Source: Bacteroidales bacterium (GTDB lineage: Bacteria; Bacteroidota; Bacteroidia; Bacteroidales; UBA4417). Taken from it: 56,000 nucleotides of DNA. The stretch is taken from positions 1 to 56,000 of the forward strand of contig JAURYB010000195.1 in the NCBI GenBank assembly GCA_030654075.1, written 5' to 3'. Position numbers and translations under genes: made by a program. Positions within the stretch are counted from its first letter, which is position 1, and the number at the start of each line of letters is the position of its first letter. Of this stretch, positions 17,099 to 25,240 are shown in pieces. Under the pieces are notes generated by a model. It had not been told where the DNA came from. It saw only the letters and a program-made list of their open reading frames with translations, and did no database searches.

Positions 17099-17126
17099 CC
17101 TAAAACCTAACCCCAAAAACCTAACC
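17099..17126. repeat. C-rich heptamers before dedA
   Basis: Four 7-bp units (CCTAAAA, CCTAACC, CCAAAAA, CCTAACC) fill the TPR-dedA gap. They share their sequence with the array before the thiamine-binding gene (18663-18697). They also give an open frame upstream of the true dedA start at 17136. Confidence 0.8.
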
Positions 17127-17135
17127 CCTCATTTT

Positions 17136-17762
17136 ATGGGAATCACTGAATGGATTGCTAAAACCGCTGTTGCTTTTATAGCCGCCACATCCTACCCCGG
17201 CGTATTTTTACTGATGGTTCTCGAAAGCATGGTTTTCCCGATTCCGAGCGAAGCGGTTATGCCTTTTGCAGGCTTCCTGATTGTGACCGGGCAGTTTACA
17301 TTTACAGGTGTTATCATTGCAAGCACTCTGGGTAGTATTGTCGGTTCATTGGCTTCGTATGCCATGGGATTTTACGGTGGCAAACCATTTATCCAAAAAT
17401 TTGGCAAATACCTTTTATTAGATGCACATGACCTTGAAATTACCGAACGGTTTTTTGCCAAACGTGGTGAATTAACCATTTTTATTTCACGATTCATCCC
17501 GGTTATCCGACATTTGATCAGCATCCCGGCAGGTTTGGGTAAAATGAATATCTGGAAATTTATTATTTACACTATTCTGGGCGCCGGTATGTGGAATGCC
17601 TTTTTAACTTATGTTGGATATAAGTTAAAGGAAAACTGGACTGAAGTAATGACTTACAGCCATACCATTGATATTGTAGTTGTTGCTGTGCTTGGGATGG
17701 CATTTTTATACTATGCCTACAAGGTTTATATTAACCTTACCAGGAAAAATACTGTCAGCTGA
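17136..17762 (+). CDS. DedA-family membrane protein
   Basis: From 17136 the protein has 208 residues. It contains the DedA/SNARE-associated signature: an early ESMVFPIPSEAVMPFAGFL re-entrant segment, the GxxxGSLASYAMGFYGGKPF helix, and the FISRFIPVIRHLISIPAGLGKMNIWKF region with conserved Arg residues. DedA proteins act in undecaprenyl-phosphate and phospholipid translocation and in membrane homeostasis. Upstream codons to 17091 would be encoded by heptamer repeats, so the later ATG (MGITEWIAKTAV) was chosen. The aroE start follows two bases after the stop, so the two are translationally linked. Confidence 0.9.
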   Translation: MGITEWIAKTAVAFIAATSYPGVFLLMVLESMVFPIPSEAVMPFAGFLIVTGQFTFTGVIIASTLGSIVGSLASYAMGFYGGKPFIQKFGKYLLLDAHDLEITERFFAKRGELTIFISRFIPVIRHLISIPAGLGKMNIWKFIIYTILGAGMWNAFLTYVGYKLKENWTEVMTYSHTIDIVVVAVLGMAFLYYAYKVYINLTRKNTVS

Positions 17763-17764
17763 TC

Positions 17765-18511
17765 ATGCGGTTGTTCGGATTGATCGGATTCCCTTTATCC
17801 CATTCTTTTTCTGCTAAATATTTTGCAAAGAAGTTTGAGACTGAAAATATTCCTGATGCTGATTACCAGCTTTTCCCTTTGGGAGACATCTCCGAAGTCA
17901 CTTCACTTATTGCGCTTAAACGTGATTTACAAGGTTTTAATGTAACAATTCCTTACAAGCTATCAATTTTACCCTACCTCGATAATATTTCAGATGCCGC
18001 TAAGTCAGTTGGAGCAGTGAATTGTGTTAAAATCGAGAGAAATGAATCCGGAATTACACTAACAGGCTATAATACTGATGTTTACGGTTTTCGCGAATCA
18101 TTGATCCCTGCGTTAAAACCGTTCCAGAACAAAGCGCTTGTGCTAGGTACAGGCGGCGCTGCAAAAGCGGTTTGTTACACTCTGCTTGAACTTGGAATTA
18201 ATTACACTCTGGTTTCACGAACTGGAGATAAGCAATCATTTTTAAGTTATCCCCAGCTTTCAGAAAAAACAATCAGCGATAACCTACTAATTATCAATAC
18301 ATCACCGGTAGGTACATTTCCCGACACTGATAAATGCCCGGATATTCCTTATCAATTCCTTGGCAGCAAACATCTCTTATTTGATCTTATCTATAATCCG
18401 GCAGAAACAAAATTCCTCAAACTGGGCCGTGAAGCAGGTGCTGCAACTTTAAACGGCTCGAAAATGCTTGAACTGCAGGCTGAAAAGTCGTGGGAGATAT
18501 GGAATGGATAG
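17765..18511 (+). CDS. aroE: shikimate dehydrogenase
   Basis: A 248-residue AroE. The shikimate-binding N terminus has GFPLSHSFS (about 8-16), the catalytic K65 in NVTIPYK, the conserved N86 (GAVNCV) and D105 (GYNTDVYGF). The NADP-binding Rossmann domain has GTGGAAKA (128-135) and a VSRTGDK loop, whose Arg usually binds the 2'-phosphate of NADP. It reduces 3-dehydroshikimate to shikimate in aromatic amino-acid synthesis. It is cytoplasmic and closely follows dedA. Confidence 0.96.
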   Translation: MRLFGLIGFPLSHSFSAKYFAKKFETENIPDADYQLFPLGDISEVTSLIALKRDLQGFNVTIPYKLSILPYLDNISDAAKSVGAVNCVKIERNESGITLTGYNTDVYGFRESLIPALKPFQNKALVLGTGGAAKAVCYTLLELGINYTLVSRTGDKQSFLSYPQLSEKTISDNLLIINTSPVGTFPDTDKCPDIPYQFLGSKHLLFDLIYNPAETKFLKLGREAGAATLNGSKMLELQAEKSWEIWNG

Positions 18512-18699
18512 AATGTGGGATGTGGGATGTGGGATGTCGGATGTCGGATATGAACCAGAAATAAGTATTTCGGCCTTGCTTCGGGGGTTCGGCTCCGCTC
18601 ACCCACCTTCAGCAATTGCCGCTAAGTTATCATCAACAAGAAACCTCGGATTCGTCAACTCCCCTAAATCCTAAACCCCAAACCCTAAAACCTCAACCC
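18510..18699. repeat. two heptamer arrays and a GC-rich element between aroE and the thiamine-binding gene
   Basis: Units GGGATGT (three times), CGGATGT and CGGATAT run in register at 18517-18551, preceded by AGAATGT. A GC-rich block at about 18570-18605 (CTTCGG and CGGCTCCGCTCACCC) resembles those near 3790 and 31388. Five C-rich heptamers (CCTAAAT to CCTCAAC) at 18663-18697 end directly at the next start codon and are inverted relative to the TTAGGG-like array at 19303-19337. Confidence 0.85.
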
Positions 18700-18700
18700 C

Positions 18701-19012
18701 ATGTCTGTCCTTATGCAATTTGCCATGTTTCCAACGGATAAAGGAGCCAGCGCAAGTCCTTATGTAAGCCGCGTAATTGCAATGATTCGCGATTGCGGTT
18801 TTCCATACCAGCTCAGTGCCATGGGAACCATAATTGAAACCGAAACACTTGAAGAAGCACAATCGGTTGTAACCAAAGCTTATTCGTTGTTACAAGCAGA
18901 TTGTACCCGAGTTTACTGTACGGTTACTTTCGATATTCGCGACGGAGCAGTCGGCCGAATGCAGCAAAAAGTGGCATCCATCGAAGAGAAAATAGGCCCG
19001 GTAAATCACTGA
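18701..19012 (+). CDS. thiamine-binding (MTH1187/YqgV-type) protein
   Basis: A 103-residue protein of the DUF77/YqgV family, with a ferredoxin-like alpha/beta fold: MSVLMQFAMFPTDKGASASPYVSRVIAMI, then GTIIETETLEEAQSVVTKAY, and a C-terminal helix with basic and acidic residues. The related YkoF and yeast/archaeal proteins bind thiamine-like ligands, so a role in handling thiamine or its pyrimidine is likely but unproved. No TPP-riboswitch motif was found upstream. The stop overlaps the end of the convergent DUF4342 gene by seven bases. Confidence 0.8.
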   Translation: MSVLMQFAMFPTDKGASASPYVSRVIAMIRDCGFPYQLSAMGTIIETETLEEAQSVVTKAYSLLQADCTRVYCTVTFDIRDGAVGRMQQKVASIEEKIGPVNH

Positions 19013-19245
19013 TCCCTGCGGATCACTTCGATCGTAAAATCAGCTGCAAGAGCAGCCAATGCGCCAACGGCAGCCAATACAGGAGCGATAAGAGCGCCAA
19101 TAACACCAAGCGTTACAGGAATCTCGATATAAACCTTACCTTCATGATCCTTGATGATAATACGGTTTACATTGCCTTCTTCAATGATTTCGCGGATTTT
19201 ACGCAGTAGGTCTTCGCCTTTTACTTTAAATTCAGATGAGTTCAT
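19006..19245 (-). CDS. DUF4342 protein
   Basis: A 79-residue protein (from the ATG at 19245, MNSSEFKVKGEDLLRKIREIIEEGNVNRI). It has a charged N-terminal helix, two strands (RIIIKDHEGKVYIEIPVT) and a hydrophobic stretch rich in Gly and Ala (about 45-70, GVIGALIAPVLAAVGALAALAA) that could insert in the membrane. This is the DUF4342 pattern, of unknown function and common as a small protein in Bacteroidetes and Firmicutes. A start at 19281 would add 12 residues. It converges with the thiamine-binding gene. Confidence 0.75.
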   Translation of the reverse strand: MNSSEFKVKGEDLLRKIREIIEEGNVNRIIIKDHEGKVYIEIPVTLGVIGALIAPVLAAVGALAALAADFTIEVIRRDQ

Positions 19246-19302
19246 TTTTGTAAGTTTATAAAGATCTGACGATATTTTCATGGGTTGGTTACATTTTAGT
19301 AA

Positions 19303-19337
19303 GGATTTAGGTGTTAGGGTTTGGGGGTTAGGGACCA
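19303..19337. repeat. five G-rich heptamers (GGATTTA type)
   Basis: Units GGATTTA, GGTGTTA, GGGTTTG, GGGGTTA and GGGACCA in exact register. They are the reverse complement in style of the CCTAAAC array at 18663-18697, so the two genes between are bracketed by inverted arrays. Confidence 0.8.
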
Positions 19338-19439
19338 GTAATTATTTATTAATGCAAATTCAAGTAGAACAATCTTTAGTTTGAAGGAAGGGAATTCCAG
19401 TAAACCTTAATTCAATTTCCTGTTAAGTATCTTAATTCG

Positions 19440-19447
19440 TACTTTTG
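19440..19447 (+). promoter_or_regulatory. -7 element of the znu operon
   Basis: TACTTTTG ends five bases before the znuA start codon, so the transcript would have almost no leader. No Zur-like palindrome was recognised. Confidence 0.5.
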
Positions 19448-19452
19448 CAAAC

Positions 19453-20331
19453 ATGTTCCGAAATATATTTATCTTTTTCATTCTGTTTACTGCATTTCCT
19501 CTGATCTCATGTCAGCATCAAACTGTTGATAAAAATAAGATCCAGCTTACAGTAAGCATCATCCCTCAGAAATACCTGGTAACTTTTATTGCCGGTGACA
19601 AATGCGATGTGCAGGCAATGCTGCCAACCGGATCAAATCACGAAACATATGAACCTGCTCCACGAGATATGGAGAAAATTTCATCATCGAAACTTTATTT
19701 CGCTTTAGGTGCACTTGATTTTGAACTCACCTGGCTCGACAGGCTTAAAGCGTCCAATCCTGCCATGAATATTATAAATACAAGTGAAGGTATACAAATG
19801 CTTAGCGGGCACAATCATGATGACGAAAAGAGCGGGGAACACCGAAATCATGGAATAGATCCTCATACCTGGCTTTCACCTTCATGCATGAAAGTACAGG
19901 CCGCCAATATCAGCAAAGCGTTATCAACAATTGATACAGCAAATGCTTCATTTTACAACTCAAATCTGAATAAGTTTTATCAAACTGCTGATTCTGTGGA
20001 TCGTTTAATCCGGGAGAAACTTGCAGGCTCCGAAGGCAAATCAATCCTCATATTTCATCCGGCACTGGCATATTTTGCCCGTGATTATAATCTTATTCAA
20101 ATTAGTATTGAACAGGACGGGAAAGAACCATCCCCGGCTTACCTGGCAGAACTTGTAAAAACCGCTAAGGGAAAAGGAATTAAAGCCGTATTTATTTCGA
20201 AAGAATTTGACACCCGTAACGCAGAAGTGATTGCCCGTGAGATCAAAGGGAAAGTGGTTGTTTTTGATCCTATGGCCGAAAACTGGGCTGAAAATTTGAT
20301 TCACCTTGCTGATCTGATTGCATCAAACTAA
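19453..20331 (+). CDS. znuA: metal ABC transporter substrate-binding lipoprotein
   Basis: A 292-residue cluster A-I (ZnuA/TroA) binding protein. The lipobox is LISC (C20). Metal ligands are H63 (GSNHETYEP), H138 (GIDPHTW) and a His near 205 (FHPALAYFARDY). A His-rich loop at 119-133 (GHNHDDEKSGEHRNHG) is typical of zinc binders, so Zn2+ is more likely than Mn2+ or Fe2+. The C-terminal domain has ISIEQDGKEPSPAYLAEL. It delivers metal to the ZnuB channel encoded downstream. The three-gene operon has gaps of 9 and 1 bases. Confidence 0.92.
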   Translation: MFRNIFIFFILFTAFPLISCQHQTVDKNKIQLTVSIIPQKYLVTFIAGDKCDVQAMLPTGSNHETYEPAPRDMEKISSSKLYFALGALDFELTWLDRLKASNPAMNIINTSEGIQMLSGHNHDDEKSGEHRNHGIDPHTWLSPSCMKVQAANISKALSTIDTANASFYNSNLNKFYQTADSVDRLIREKLAGSEGKSILIFHPALAYFARDYNLIQISIEQDGKEPSPAYLAELVKTAKGKGIKAVFISKEFDTRNAEVIAREIKGKVVVFDPMAENWAENLIHLADLIASN

Positions 20332-20340
20332 CATGAAATC

Positions 20341-21144
20341 ATGAACGAACTTATTAAGTTGGACAATGTTACAGCCGGTTACGATAACGGGATTGTGCTT
20401 CGCGATGTTTCACTTACAGTTTACGACAGAGATTTTATAGGAGTTATTGGTCCGAATGGCGGAGGGAAAACCACACTGATCAAATTAATACTGGGTTTGA
20501 TCAAGCCTCTTTCGGGTACAATTCAGCGTTTTGATAACCAGGAAGGCAGTTTTATTGGATATCTTCCCCAGCAATCACAAATCGACAGAAAATTCCCGAT
20601 TACAGTACAGGATATCGTACTTTCAGGATTGATGTCTGCGGGCAAAGGATTAAGCAGGTATACCTCAAAAGATAAAAAACAAGCGTTCGACCTGCTTGGC
20701 CAAATGGGAATCGGTCATTTGGCGAAACGAACAGCAGGCGAACTCTCAGGCGGACAATTGCAGCGGGTTTTCATCTGCCGGGCACTTATTTCGTCACCTA
20801 AACTTCTGATACTCGACGAACCGAATACCTTTGTTGATAACCGTTTTGAGCATGAAATGTATGAACTGCTTCAGCAATTCAACCAGAAAATGGCCATCAT
20901 GATTATTTCGCATGATGTAGGAACCATTTCGTATTTTGTGAAAACGATAGCCTGTGTAAATACGTATCTTCATTATCATCCATCCAACATCATTACTGAA
21001 GAACAACTTGCCGGTTACAATTGCCCCCTGCAGATTATAACTCATGGTGATGTTCCGCATACGGTACTTCAAAAACACGATCACAGCCACGATCATGACC
21101 ATGATCACAACCTAACTCACCCTGAAGATCATAAGCACGAATAA
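20341..21144 (+). CDS. znuC: metal ABC transporter ATPase
   Basis: A 267-residue ABC ATPase. Walker A is GPNGGGKTT (37-45), the Q-loop is LPQQSQID, the signature is LSGGQLQRV and Walker B is LLILDEP, with the D-loop FVDN and the switch His in IISHDVG. A C-terminal tail (about 240-267) is strikingly His/Asp-rich (HDHSHDHDHDHN and HPEDHKHE), a putative zinc-binding or sensing extension seen in some ZnuC proteins. It supplies energy to the importer. It lies between znuA and znuB. Confidence 0.93.
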   Translation: MNELIKLDNVTAGYDNGIVLRDVSLTVYDRDFIGVIGPNGGGKTTLIKLILGLIKPLSGTIQRFDNQEGSFIGYLPQQSQIDRKFPITVQDIVLSGLMSAGKGLSRYTSKDKKQAFDLLGQMGIGHLAKRTAGELSGGQLQRVFICRALISSPKLLILDEPNTFVDNRFEHEMYELLQQFNQKMAIMIISHDVGTISYFVKTIACVNTYLHYHPSNIITEEQLAGYNCPLQIITHGDVPHTVLQKHDHSHDHDHDHNLTHPEDHKHE

Positions 21145-21145
21145 G

Positions 21146-21982
21146 ATGGCAGGAATTCTCTCATACGACTTTGTACGCCATGCGGTTGAAGCTGCTTTCC
21201 TTGCCAGCATAACCTGTGGTTTTATTGGCGCGTATATTGTGGCCCGCCGCATGGTATTTATAAGCGGGGGGATTACGCACGCCTCATTCGGAGGAATCGG
21301 GCTAGGCTATTTCCTTGGGATAAACCCGATATTTGGCGCAGCCATTTTCAGTATTATGTCGGCGTTTGGAATCAGGTTGGTATCAAAACAGACTGATATC
21401 CGTGAAGATTCTGCAATCGGAATTTTATGGTCCTTCGGAATGGCGGTAGGAATAATTTTCATCTATCTAACGCCCGGCTATGCTCCAAACCTGATGTCGT
21501 ATCTTTTCGGCAGTATTCTTACAGTTACCTCCACTGATCTTGGCTTAATGGGAATACTGGCGACAGTTACTGTTACGGTTTTCATGCTATTTTACCGGAC
21601 CATTTTATTTATTTCTTTCGATGAAGAGTACGCCCGTTCGCATAATGCACCTGTGGAAACTTTTAACTACCTGATGCTGACTTTAGTGGCATTAGTGATC
21701 GTAATCAATATCCGAGTTGCCGGTATCATCCTGGTAATTTCTTATTTAACTATACCTCAAAGTACTGCCAACCTGTTTGTTAATGATCTGAAGAAAATTA
21801 TTATTCTTTCGATGATCATTAGTTTTGCCGGAAGTATGACCGGTTTGTTTCTGTCCTATTACTGGAATATTCCGTCAGGAGCAACTATTATTTTTGTATT
21901 TGTATTGATATTTATGATTGCCCGTGGCATTGTTTATCTGCGTGATCTGAAACTGAGAAAGATTTCAATATCAGACAGATAA
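21146..21982 (+). CDS. znuB: metal ABC transporter permease
   Basis: A 278-residue permease of the ABC-3 family with eight or nine membrane helices. Features are the GAYIVARRMVFISGGITHASFGGIGLGYF segment near residues 25-53 (the coupling region of ZnuB/TroC), the VARSHNAP-like EEYARSHNAPVETFNY loop and VVINIRVAGIILVISYLTIPQSTA. It forms the zinc channel with a partner copy. One base separates it from znuC, so expression is coupled. No terminator was found in the 165-bp gap after it. Confidence 0.93.
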   Translation: MAGILSYDFVRHAVEAAFLASITCGFIGAYIVARRMVFISGGITHASFGGIGLGYFLGINPIFGAAIFSIMSAFGIRLVSKQTDIREDSAIGILWSFGMAVGIIFIYLTPGYAPNLMSYLFGSILTVTSTDLGLMGILATVTVTVFMLFYRTILFISFDEEYARSHNAPVETFNYLMLTLVALVIVINIRVAGIILVISYLTIPQSTANLFVNDLKKIIILSMIISFAGSMTGLFLSYYWNIPSGATIIFVFVLIFMIARGIVYLRDLKLRKISISDR

Positions 21983-22069
21983 TATTCTTTGGACAGACAG
22001 AATAATCGTGCGCGCTTAAATACTACTAATACTATAGATTGTTAGTTCAGCAGTAAACCGTCCTGGAGC

Positions 22070-22100
22070 CTTGACCATTATCAGGATTTAGTTAACTTTG
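22070..22100 (+). promoter_or_regulatory. promoter of the PPDK/PEPS regulatory gene
   Basis: CTTG at 22070-22073 is followed after 19 bases by TAACTTTG at 22093-22100, which fits the Bacteroidetes promoter. It gives a leader of about 40 bases before the start at 22148. Confidence 0.65.
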
Positions 22101-22147
22101 TTTTACTGAGTAACAAGTAAATTCTCCTTTTTAAAAACATAGGTGAT

Positions 22148-22951
22148 ATGAACCAGGTCCTTGTTGTTTCCGACGGTACAGGACGAACCGCCCGGCAAGC
22201 GCTTAACGCTGCGCTCACCCAGTTTCCCGGGATTGATATTGATGTGATCGTTCATGCTGATATCCGAACTCAGAACGAAATAAGATACATTGTTACGGAA
22301 GCTTTAAAATCGGGAGCTCTTATTGTGCATACTCTGGTTACTGACTCGCTGCGTGAATTTATTATACGCGAAAGCCATGCAAATAATGTGGAAACTATCG
22401 ATCTGATGGGGCCTTTGCTCACCAGGCTTTCGAGCCAGTTTATCCACGAACCGTCGCAGCAGCCTGGTCTTTACCACAAATTGAACAAAGAATACTTTCA
22501 GCGTATCGATTCCATGCAGTTTGCCTTTAACCACGACGATGGCCAGCGCACGGAAAGCCTGAATGAAGCTGATATTATTCTGCTTGGTGTTTCACGAACA
22601 TTTAAAACTCCAATCAGTATTTACCTTGCCTATAAAGGCTGGTTTGCGGCGAATGTTCCTATCATAATGGGACTAATTCCACCGGAAGAGTTGAATCATA
22701 TTGATCCATCCAAAGTTTTTTGCCTCACAACAAGTGCTTCACGACTTTCGGAGTTGCGGAAAACACGTAACGTACGACTCGGCGGAAATATTGGAAATTA
22801 TTCAGAACCAGAATATGTTTCCCGCGAAATCAATTTCGCCAATCGATTTTATAATCTTCATCCCAGTTGGACTCTAGTAAATGTAACTTCGAAATCAATC
22901 GAAGAGATCGCTTCAGAGATATTGGCGATTATGGCGGGAAGAAAAAGATAA
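22148..22951 (+). CDS. pyruvate phosphate dikinase / PEP synthase regulatory protein
   Basis: A 267-residue DUF299 bifunctional regulatory protein. The phosphate-binding loop GVSRTFKTP is at 147-155, with the N-terminal VVSDGTGRTA and the QFAFNHDDGQ segment that are family hallmarks. It inactivates its target by ADP-dependent phosphorylation of a Thr beside the catalytic His and reactivates it by phosphorolysis. Whether the target is PPDK or PEP synthase cannot be told here; neither enzyme is in the window. It is alone in its transcript. Short tandem repeats follow directly. Confidence 0.9.
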   Translation: MNQVLVVSDGTGRTARQALNAALTQFPGIDIDVIVHADIRTQNEIRYIVTEALKSGALIVHTLVTDSLREFIIRESHANNVETIDLMGPLLTRLSSQFIHEPSQQPGLYHKLNKEYFQRIDSMQFAFNHDDGQRTESLNEADIILLGVSRTFKTPISIYLAYKGWFAANVPIIMGLIPPEELNHIDPSKVFCLTTSASRLSELRKTRNVRLGGNIGNYSEPEYVSREINFANRFYNLHPSWTLVNVTSKSIEEIASEILAIMAGRKR

Positions 22952-22962
22952 TAAATAGTTTT

Positions 22963-23150
22963 CCCCGACCTGAAGGTCGGGGCAATAGATTTTCTAAAGA
23001 ACAGGCAATAGATTTTCTGAAGAACAAGCAATAGATATTCTAAAGGTCGGGGCAATAGATTTTCTGAAGAACAGGCAATAGATTTTCTAAAGAACAGGCA
23101 ATAGATTTTCTGAAGAACAAGCAATAGATATTCTAAAGGTCGGGGAAAAT
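22963..23150. repeat. GC-rich palindrome plus seven 23-24-bp tandem units
   Basis: The perfect palindrome CCCCGACCTGAAGGTCGGGG is at 22963-22982. It is followed by seven imperfect copies of a unit that begins GCAATAGATTTTC and is 23-24 bp long (starts at 22982, 23005, 23028, 23052, 23075, 23098 and 23121). The third and seventh copies end in AGGTCGGGG, so half of the palindrome is reused and the set forms a higher-order unit of about four copies. The same palindrome stands alone at 39977-39996. Confidence 0.9.
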
Positions 23151-23168
23151 GATTGGCTGAAAGTCGAA

Positions 23169-25118
23169 CTACTCCACCTTGATCATTTTGTAATCCTGAA
23201 GCTTAACGATATTAACATCCTGGTTTTGAAGACCCTTACCTTGTACAGGACTGGAAAAATAAAAATTATGCTGCAAACCAGTTCCTTTGTAATCCGGTAA
23301 GCAGGTTATGTACTTATCGCCGTATTGCATCAGGGACGTGAGGAAATACCATCCGATATCATAACCCAGGTAAGCATGTTTTGCAGATAATGGAACCGAA
23401 CCATATTTATTCCGGAACCGGGTAATAAACTGCTGAACGGCTTCGTTTTCGTAATCGATATAGCTGGATGTAACCTGGTGGAAATTAAGATTAACAAGAA
23501 ATTCTGTTTCCAATTCGAGTTCTTCCCACCCATCCATACCAATCAGAATTATATCATTAGATTTTGAAAGTGGATTTAGCAGCGAAACAAAATTCGGAAC
23601 ATTAGTTTTATTATTCGAAAAGAAAATTATAATGTTTTTAGCATGAGGTTTGAGCTTTTTTGCAACTCCGGCCATCATATCGGTTGAATAAGTTACTTCC
23701 TGAAGACTGCCTTTGAAAGAGTGACTCGTTAGGCCGGTTTTGATGATTGATTCGAAGTCACTTAACATTGCTTTCTGCTCTTTATTATCATTCTTTACAG
23801 CAATAATAGTAGCATTAGGATACTTACTGATAATGAAAGATGCAAGTTTATTTGCAACTCCGGCGCCAGAAACCTGCATTTTTAATACAAAAGGATTTCC
23901 ATCAACAATATTTTCGCGGCGGGATAAAGGGTTTATAATTCCGATTTCATGTTTTTTAGCAAAACGGGCTGCTACAGAAAAGGAATTAGCATACATCGGC
24001 CCAACGATCAGATCCATTTTATCCAAACCTGGTTTGCGTAATGTTTGCTTTATCGTTAGGGTATCGTTTAATCTATCGCCATCCAAAACCTGTATCCGAG
24101 CATGAAGTCCGTATTTCTCGAGCGAATCAGCCGCCAGCATGAAACCTGCATAAAACTGGAAATAATTGAAATTTTCGAACTCCGAAGTGTTTTTTGTCTC
24201 AGGTGCCTCAAGTGCTTCAGTAGCATCTGCAAGGTTAAAAGGCAGTATTAATGCAACTTTATACGTCGACGTTACATTTTCCGCTTTATAGCAGTCACCT
24301 GGTAAGGCAGGGCCGACAGGTACAACAGGAACTCCAATAATTTCAGATTCCTTTTTCGCTGTGGACTTAACTCCACTTTTAGCATCTCCTTTGCGTAATT
24401 TTAAAACCATACCTGCTTTAAGTCCGCCGCCTAATTGTGGATTCAGGTCAATTAGATCATCAACTGATACGTTGTAAGCTTTCCCAATGCTGTAAAGTGT
24501 TTCACCGGTTTTTACAATAACTTCATCAGGATTGGATTCAGCTTTAACATCCTTTTCAGAAGGAACCACAATAACAGAAGCTTTTTCAATGGATTTTTTC
24601 TTTGGAATTCTTATTTCCATTCCATCTTTCAACCCATCGAAGCCTGGATTAGCATTTATGATATCGTCGACACTGACATTATATTGCTTTGAAATACCGT
24701 AGAGGGTTTCCTGCTTTTTTACCTGGTAAAGTATATAATTTGGATCATCTGCCGGTTTACTCTGCGCTTTTTGAATTTCAGCAGGTTTGGCCTGTTCAGT
24801 CTTTATTTCTGTCTTTAGTTTAGTATCAGCTTCCGGAATTGCTACTATTGATTTTTGAGGAATTCGGAGCACCATATCAGCTTTTAACCCTTGCGCAATT
24901 ACCGGATTATCAGCGCTTATTTCTTCAACAGATACATTGTATGCTTTAGCAATAGCAGCAAGAGTTTCACCCTTATTAACGAAATGAATATAATAGGGCT
25001 TCCCCTTGTAATTTTCAATTACAGTCGATCGTTTCACAATAACATCCTGCGCGTAAGCGTGTTGAGTAAAGTTAGCTGCAATTAGCAGAAATAGCAATGT
25101 GAATAGACGAAAACGCAT
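23169..25118 (-). CDS. exported LysM protein with periplasmic-binding-like domain
   Basis: A 649-residue secreted protein from the ATG at 25118 (MRFRLFTLLFLLIAANFTQHAYA signal). It has three LysM domains (about 43-88, 130-173 and 200-243, each with the GETL..IAKAYNVSVDDI pattern) joined by Lys/Pro-rich linkers, and a C-terminal type-1 periplasmic-binding / ANF-receptor-like domain (about 285-640, YKVALILPFNLADATEAL, DLIVGPMYANSFSVAARFAKKH). The LysM units should anchor it to peptidoglycan. What the binding domain recognises is unknown. A start at 25154 is possible but gives a weaker signal. It follows guaA by 122 bases on the same strand. Confidence 0.85.
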   Translation of the reverse strand: MRFRLFTLLFLLIAANFTQHAYAQDVIVKRSTVIENYKGKPYYIHFVNKGETLAAIAKAYNVSVEEISADNPVIAQGLKADMVLRIPQKSIVAIPEADTKLKTEIKTEQAKPAEIQKAQSKPADDPNYILYQVKKQETLYGISKQYNVSVDDIINANPGFDGLKDGMEIRIPKKKSIEKASVIVVPSEKDVKAESNPDEVIVKTGETLYSIGKAYNVSVDDLIDLNPQLGGGLKAGMVLKLRKGDAKSGVKSTAKKESEIIGVPVVPVGPALPGDCYKAENVTSTYKVALILPFNLADATEALEAPETKNTSEFENFNYFQFYAGFMLAADSLEKYGLHARIQVLDGDRLNDTLTIKQTLRKPGLDKMDLIVGPMYANSFSVAARFAKKHEIGIINPLSRRENIVDGNPFVLKMQVSGAGVANKLASFIISKYPNATIIAVKNDNKEQKAMLSDFESIIKTGLTSHSFKGSLQEVTYSTDMMAGVAKKLKPHAKNIIIFFSNNKTNVPNFVSLLNPLSKSNDIILIGMDGWEELELETEFLVNLNFHQVTSSYIDYENEAVQQFITRFRNKYGSVPLSAKHAYLGYDIGWYFLTSLMQYGDKYITCLPDYKGTGLQHNFYFSSPVQGKGLQNQDVNIVKLQDYKMIKVE

Positions 25119-25240
25119 GGCAATATATGTTTGTTGAAAAATAAAACGCCGCATAGCGTGTAAATGTAAGCAAAATCCAGACCAGTGTTTAGAATCGTTT
25201 TCAGATAAGGGATCAGATTACCGGGTAATGAGGTCGTGCC

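Noticed and set aside
18512..18700. A TPP riboswitch before the thiamine-binding gene
   Set aside because: The gap is made of heptamers and a GC-rich element; no CTGAGA-type core was found.
18663..19337. Telomere-like CCTAAA/TTAGGG repeats
   Set aside because: They are degenerate, only 28-35 bp long and intergenic in a bacterial gene context; they fit the heptamer family better.
22963..23150. A possible CRISPR array
   Set aside because: The 23-bp units directly follow each other with no unique spacers, and there are no cas genes in the window.
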